Shown here: piece after piece, positions 59,101 to 64,000 of the stretch
How the letters are laid out: every line of letters starts with the position of its first letter
Position numbering within the stretch: the stretch's first letter is position 1
Assembly: GCF_014698755.1 (NCBI RefSeq)
Contig: NZ_JACJTO010000004.1
Span: 99,225 to 163,224 of the forward strand
Source of the DNA: Aphanizomenon flos-aquae FACHB-1287
Lineage (GTDB): Bacteria > Cyanobacteriota > Cyanobacteriia > Cyanobacteriales > Nostocaceae
DNA length: 64,000 nucleotides
Direction: 5' to 3'
The notes under the pieces: generated by a model
What the model saw: the letters and a program-made list of their open reading frames with translations, nothing else
The model's database searches: none
Told to the model about the DNA's origin: nothing
Program-made: the position numbers and the translations under genes

Positions 59101-62100
59101 GAAGGAATTAGCCCACATCGAAACAGAAATACTGAAGTTTCAATCCCTAATAGGGAGTAAGAGAAATTGCAATTTAAATATATCAAGCGCGACAAGATAC
59201 AATCTTGAGAAGTTTCAATCCCTAATAGGGAGTAAGAGAAATTGCAATTTTACAACACGATTAGAAGTTCTGGAAAAAGCGTCTGTTTCAATCCCTAATA
59301 GGGAGTAAGAGAAATTGCAATTTTTCCTTTGCTTTACCCTATATTTATAGTCTAGTAGTTTCAATCCCTAATAGGGAGTAAGAGAAATTGCAATTGCGTA
59401 AATTTCCATCCCTCTATAACTCCCGGCTAGTTTCAATCCCTAATAGGGAGTAAGAGAAATTGCAATTCGTAAGCTCTTAACCTCTCTTGCCAAAAGCTTT
59501 TAGTTTCAATCCCTAATAGGGAGTAAGAGAAATTGCAATTGAGGAAAGTTGGGAATTTAAAGCCTTCCCCTTAGCACTGTTTCAATCCCTAATAGGGAGT
59601 AAGAGAAATTGCAATTATCTTCCTTGCCTTTCCTTACTTACTTTTTACTTTTTGTTTCAATCCCTAATAGGGAGTAAGAGAAATTGCAATTTGCGCGGTC
59701 TAGTTGCAGCCACTTAAAACCGTTTACTGTTTCAATCCCTAATAGGGAGTAAGAGAAATTGCAATTTTTTTACTTTTACTCTCCAGTTTTACGTCAATTT
59801 TCGTTTCAATCCCTAATAGGGAGTAAGAGAAATTGCAATTTTCCCCCAATTTTTACCAGTCCAGAACTCACCATTGTTTCAATCCCTAATAGGGAGTAAG
59901 AGAAATTGCAATTCGTTCTTTGGCTCTCCAGAGTCAAGAGCTCTCTATGTTTCAATCCCTAATAGGGAGTAAGAGAAATTGCAATTTCCTACTACTCTCG
60001 CTGAGGTTTTAGTTCCTTCTCCCAACTCGTTTCAATCCCTAATAGGGAGTAAGAGAAATTGCAATTTTGGGCTTTCCTCCCTTGCCTCACATTTATATCA
60101 TGTTTCAATCCCTAATAGGGAGTAAGAGAAATTGCAATTCTTTAAGATTTCAGTGTGATGAATCATTAATTATCAGTTTCAATCCCTAATAGGGAGTAAG
60201 AGAAATTGCAATTTAGTGTTGTACTGCTAGAGGTAGGGATTGCGAAGGAGTTTCAATCCCTAATAGGGAGTAAGAGAAATTGCAATTATTGTGCCTTAGT
60301 TGGTGATGAAATTATTTATTTGTTTCAATCCCTAATAGGGAGTAAGAGAAATTGCAATTGAGTTTACCCCCTGACTCAATCACATCAAAGAAGAAGTTTC
60401 AATCCCTAATAGGGAGTAAGAGAAATTGCAATTTCTAGTCCATTGATATCCATTTTCATTGATTCGTTTCAATCCCTAATAGGGAGTAAGAGAAATTGCA
60501 ATTTAGAGGAAGTTTTGATGGTAGGGGACAGACCCGAAGTTTCAATCCCTAATAGGGAGTAAGAGAAATTGCAATTATAAATGCTCTATCTCTCTTGAGT
60601 AAAATGGGGAAGTTTCAATCCCTAATAGGGAGTAAGAGAAATTGCAATTTTGCGCCGTGATTACATCAAGATTCAGGATGGCGAAATAATTGGTTTCAAT
60701 CCCTAATAGGGAGTAAGAGAAATTGCAATTCCGTTAAACCAAACGAATTTAGCATCGGCAATGCTGGTTTCAATCCCTAATAGGGAGTAAGAGAAATTGC
60801 AATTAGATCACTTGGAAATTGTCAGCACTAAATTTGCCGTTTCAATCCCTAATAGGGAGTAAGAGAAATTGCAATTTTCTATGTCAGGAGCGACCTCAGA
60901 TTCAGAAGCATAAGTTTCAATCCCTAATAGGGAGTAAGAGAAATTGCAATTGAATTAAAAGATCATGTTGATCGAGATATTTTTGGTTTCAATCCCTAAT
61001 AGGGAGTAAGAGAAATTGCAATTGCTTTGCGTAGCAGAAGTTACCCATCCTTCGGAGGTTTCAATCCCTAATAGGGAGTAAGAGAAATTGCAATTATATA
61101 TCTTATCTGCACATACCAGCCCATTAAGCGGGTTGTTTCAATCCCTAATAGGGAGTAAGAGAAATTGCAATTACCTGTCATCGCGGCTCTGGTAGGAGAG
61201 ATTTTTTGTTTCAATCCCTAATAGGGAGTAAGAGAAATTGCAATTTCCCCTTTCAGTCCGCGGACTTTCTAGGTCATCTTGATTGAAGTTTCAATCCCTA
61301 ATAGGGAGTAAGAGAAATTGCAATTATCAGTGGGAAAGAATTTGCTTTTCCGACTGGGGATGTTTCAATCCCTAATAGGGAGTAAGAGAAATTGCAATTA
61401 AGACTGCATTGACGATTATTTCATTGATAGGGTTTCAATCCCTAATAGGGAGTAAGAGAAATTGCAATTTAACGCCTTGGACTGGGTAAAAAAGATCCAC
61501 CCTAATTGGTTTCAATCCCTAATAGGGAGTAAGAGAAATTGCAATTCCATTTCCCCTATCACTCGAGTTTCGCCCATTTTGTTTCAATCCCTAATAGGGA
61601 GTAAGAGAAATTGCAATTCTACGACTTTACCCACTGATTGATAAGCATGAATGTTTCAATCCCTAATAGGGAGTAAGAGAAATTGCAATTGTGCGATCGC
61701 TCTCCCTGGCATCGTTCACCGCCATACCCGTTTCAATCCCTAATAGGGAGTAAGAGAAATTGCAATTCTTGATCAACTTCATGCCATAGAAGAACAACAA
61801 ATGGCTGTTTCAATCCCTAATAGGGAGTAAGAGAAATTGCAATTACCACCGTCAACACCGTAGTCGAATATAGAAATGTAAAAGTAGTTTCAATCCCTAA
61901 TAGGGAGTAAGAGAAATTGCAATTTGGCGAACCAATTCGGCGCTGGTTACGACTCAGGGGTTTCAATCCCTAATAGGGAGTAAGAGAAATTGCAATTCTT
62001 GAAATCTAATCTAGATTTACTTTATTTGTTTAATGTTTCAATCCCTAATAGGGAGTAAGAGAAATTGCAATTTTGCGATCGCCTCACCAAATCCGCAAGT

Positions 62101-62515
62101 ATCAGAAGTTTCAATCCCTAATAGGGAGTAAGAGAAATTGCAATTCTTGATATGTATGCCGCGGGGTGGAATACATCACATCAAATTCAATCCCTAATAG
62201 GGAGTAAGAGAAATTGCAATTCCCAGGCTGGTGCATAACCCGCGCCTGTTATCCCAATTCAATCCCTAATAGGGAGTAAGAGAAATTGCAATTATGAATC
62301 TGGAGAACCTAGATCCGGAGAATTTTTATTCAATCCCTAATAGGGAGTAAGAGAAATTGCAATTCTTCATTAGTTAAGAAAAATCAGAAGGCATAAGGAA
62401 CATTCAATCCCTAATAGGGAGTAAGAGAAATTGCAATTTAGTGCAGAAATATTGGGTTTTTCACCCCACAAATAGCCACATTCAATCCCTAATAGGGAGT
62501 AAGAGAAATTGCAAT
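56195..62515 (-). CRISPR. CRISPR array, about 86 repeats of 37 nt
   Basis: By hand count there are about 86 direct repeats and 85 spacers (mostly 34-40 bases, period near 74). On the minus strand the repeat begins ATTGCAATTTC, contains the small palindrome CCCTATTAGGG and ends GGGATTGAAAC, the usual 3' handle ending of type I and III arrays. This ending, plus the promoter and cas2/cas1 at the right end, sets transcription leftward. The oldest (left) repeats are perfect except one with CCCTTATAGGG at 56858. The five repeats nearest the leader (62184 onward) end GATTGAAT instead of GATTGAAAC. One spacer occurs twice, and four spacers contain HIP1 octamers. Confidence 0.99.
56744..57152. repeat. 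Identical 40-nt spacer present twice in the array
   Basis: The spacers at 56744-56783 and 57113-57152 are identical over all 40 bases, with four different spacers between them. The flanking spacers differ, so only this unit is duplicated, not a longer block. Confidence 0.95.
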
Positions 62516-62743
62516 TGGCGGGGACTCGAAAGCCTATATATATGTAGTTTTCAAGGTTCAGTTGCGCGGATGAACTCATAATAAACCATTTCCGAAAAAG
62601 TGTCAAGGGGTAAAATCCGTGAAACCCATACTGGGCAAAGGGCGCGGGTGGGTGAACCGCCATAAATTGCTCAAAGTCTTGTACAGAGATGATTTCAGAC
62701 ATTTTTTCCAGACCTAGATATTTTACACCCACCCATCCGCGCA
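62516..62743 (-). promoter_or_regulatory. CRISPR leader between cas2 and the array
   Basis: The 228 bases after the cas2 stop codon carry no credible gene. They contain a promoter pointing into the array. Two GCGCGG-type inverted segments lie near 62566 and 62741, and AACTGAACCTTGAAAACTA lies shortly before the first repeat. An open frame through this region is a by-product of the array sequence. Confidence 0.8.
62578..62606 (-). promoter_or_regulatory. Sigma70-type promoter of the CRISPR array
   Basis: On the minus strand a consensus TTGACA is followed after exactly 17 bases by TATTAT. Transcription would start near 62570, about 55 bases before the first repeat. Confidence 0.8.
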
Positions 62744-63019
62744 TCAAGCAAAGAAAATCGTCTGATCACGGGGTTGTTCACCGCCGACCCTTTCTATCTT
62801 ACCAAAACAGCAAGCACAAAGGAAATAAAAGCGAACACTGTCAGTTTCCGGTTTAATCAGCTTATTAAGACGCGATCTTAGTTTAGCATATTGAGTATCA
62901 GTTAACTCACATTCAAAAATACTATACTGCACCCATTGACCATAGGACTTGAGAATACTATGGATTTTCGTCCGGCGTTTGTCCTCAGAAATATCGTAAG
63001 AAACAACAACATTCATCAC
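62744..63019 (-). CDS. cas2: CRISPR-associated endoribonuclease/adaptation protein Cas2
   Basis: The 91-residue ferredoxin-like protein opens NVVVSYDISEDKRRTKI, with the aspartate at the end of the first strand. It continues GQWVQYSIFECELTDTQYAKLRSRL and ends in VRFYFLCACCFGKI. It matches Cas2, which joins with Cas1 to integrate new spacers. It starts 20 bases after the cas1 stop codon and is the gene nearest the leader. Two ATG codons are in tandem; the second is equally good. Confidence 0.95.
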   Translation of the reverse strand: MMNVVVSYDISEDKRRTKIHSILKSYGQWVQYSIFECELTDTQYAKLRSRLNKLIKPETDSVRFYFLCACCFGKIERVGGEQPRDQTIFFA

Positions 63020-63039
63020 TTATTTTTTCACCTACTTAT

Positions 63040-63876
63040 CTACTTTAAAAACAAAGGAGGATATTTATCAGTAGTTCCCATCAAATACTTAGACAGTAAT
63101 CTTGCTTGTAATTCAAAAGCCTCTCGATAAGTACATTTACGACCCATAACCGGATGTTTAAACTCCGATTGTTTTTTTCGTTCATAATTAGTGAGAAAAA
63201 TTTTCCGTCCTTCAGAAGTAAGAGAAACTGCCCCACTTAGCGGTTCAGTCACAAAATCTGCTGGAGTTAATAACTGTTTATTCAAAATAGATAAAACCAC
63301 TGCATCTACCACCAAAGGGCGAAATTCCTCCATTAAATCTAAAGCTAAAGAAGGACGATTATAACGATCAAAATGCAGATAACCTAAATATGGATCAAAC
63401 CCGACAATATTCACAGCACTTTGGACATCATGACGTAACAAAGAATAACCAAAACTCAATAAAGAATTGACCGAATCAGTTGCAGGACGACGCACCCGCT
63501 TAGTAAAAGAAAATTGAGAATTACGAATCAATTGATTAAAACAACCAAAATAAGCCGCACTACCAGAACCTTCTAAACCGCGCAAAGAATTAATATTATG
63601 AGTTGATTTAATTGCATCAATTACCTGTTCAATGCGAGCAATATTTTTAGATAAATGAAGATCATCAAATTCACGCTGATAACGCATCAAAGTTTGCCGA
63701 TAATTTTTTAACTTTCCCCTAACAAATGCTTGCACCACATGAATAGATTGGGGTGTTTCTCCTGCTGCTTGCCATTGTGCCTTGCGAACGAAAATATTAC
63801 CAGTCATTTCTGGTTCTAACCGTCCCAAATAATGACCAATATTACTGATAAAAGATAGAGGAATATGGCGTTCCAT
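63040..63876 (-). pseudogene. cas1: CRISPR integrase Cas1, N-terminally truncated
   Basis: The 278 codons encode most of Cas1, the metal-dependent integrase for new spacers. The catalytic residues are intact: Glu102 in LEGSGSAAYF, His168 in YLHFDRYNRPSLALD, and the acidic LMEE that follows. The usual protein has about 330 residues; here the frame begins at MERHIPLSFISNIGHYLGRLE, which is the end of the N-terminal beta domain. Thirteen more in-frame codons upstream (with NISVFEL) still look like Cas1, then an in-frame TAA occurs at 63916-63918. The remaining upstream bases do not resemble cas1 or cas4. The 5' end therefore seems lost through insertion or deletion. The sequence reminds me of type I-D Cas1, which is an impression only. 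Confidence 0.8.
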
Positions 63877-64000
63877 TAATTCAAATACAGAAATGTTGAA
63901 TGTCGTTACAAAACTTTACATATTTAAGTATACTAGTATTATCAAGGGTAAAAATGTCAACATTTCATAATATCTTCCATCCAATGAACATAACTGATTT

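Noticed and set aside
56195..62515. Several 60-90-codon ORFs inside the CRISPR array
   Set aside because: Their proteins are periodic translations of the repeat (for example FQSLIGSKRNCN or NCNFSYSLLGIET) and not genes.
62370..62747. 125-codon minus-strand ORF after cas2
   Set aside because: It reads through the leader and into two CRISPR repeats; the promoter lies inside it, so I treat the region as leader.

Overview
The window comes from a filamentous, heterocyst-forming cyanobacterium of the Nostocales, AT-rich and by gene content close to Anabaena/Nostoc/Dolichospermum. The evidence is a nearly complete heterocyst-envelope glycolipid island, photosystem II psbY, several cyanobacteria-restricted families, HIP1 octamers (GCGATCGC) and the heptamer-type short tandem repeats typical of this order. 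No rRNA, tRNA, intact insertion sequence or prophage was recognised.

Layout. 1-3364 (minus): the 5' part of kdpB and all of kdpA, a high-affinity potassium ATPase. 3964-9936 (plus): a solitary cytosine-C5 DNA methyltransferase, deoC, recO overlapping an MFS transporter, and a GT4 glycosyltransferase. 10178-24522: mixed housekeeping genes on both strands (GH57/DUF3536 protein, calcium/proton exchanger, peptidoglycan-binding protein, methionine aminopeptidase, M16 peptidase, VOC protein, TIGR02652-like protein, gamma-carbonic-anhydrase-like protein, psbY, folC, sugar-binding lipoprotein). 24706-29932 (plus): the type IV pilus operon pilM-pilN-pilO-pilQ. 29967-30616: a MITE-like inverted repeat and a DUF29 gene.

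31059-55955 is the heterocyst glycolipid island. A minus-strand arm (hglT-like GT4, a GT2 enzyme, a DUF2141 protein, hgdA, hgdC, hgdB) handles sugar transfer and export or deposition. After a 1.4-kb region with no long ORF, a plus-strand arm makes the fatty aglycone by a split iterative synthase resembling PUFA synthases: HglE (KS-AT-ACP-ACP-structural KR), a separate protein with catalytic KR plus DH, HglD (active KS), HglC (KS without its cysteine, plus AT), HglA (PfaD-type enoyl reductase) and HglB/HetM (ACP plus thioester reductase). An SDR gene lies where hetN is found in Anabaena 7120, but it lacks the HetN signalling motif.

56195-62515 is a CRISPR array of about 86 repeats of 37 nt. 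It is best read on the minus strand, from a leader with a strong sigma70-type promoter next to cas2 and cas1 (62744-63876). Cas1 is truncated at its N-terminus, no effector genes are in view, and the five leader-proximal repeats share an altered 3' end. The points most worth a second look are the CRISPR repeat switch with the broken cas1, the helical motif shared by HglE and HglC, the non-canonical hetN-position gene, and the hgdB-hglE intergenic region with its 33-codon ORF.
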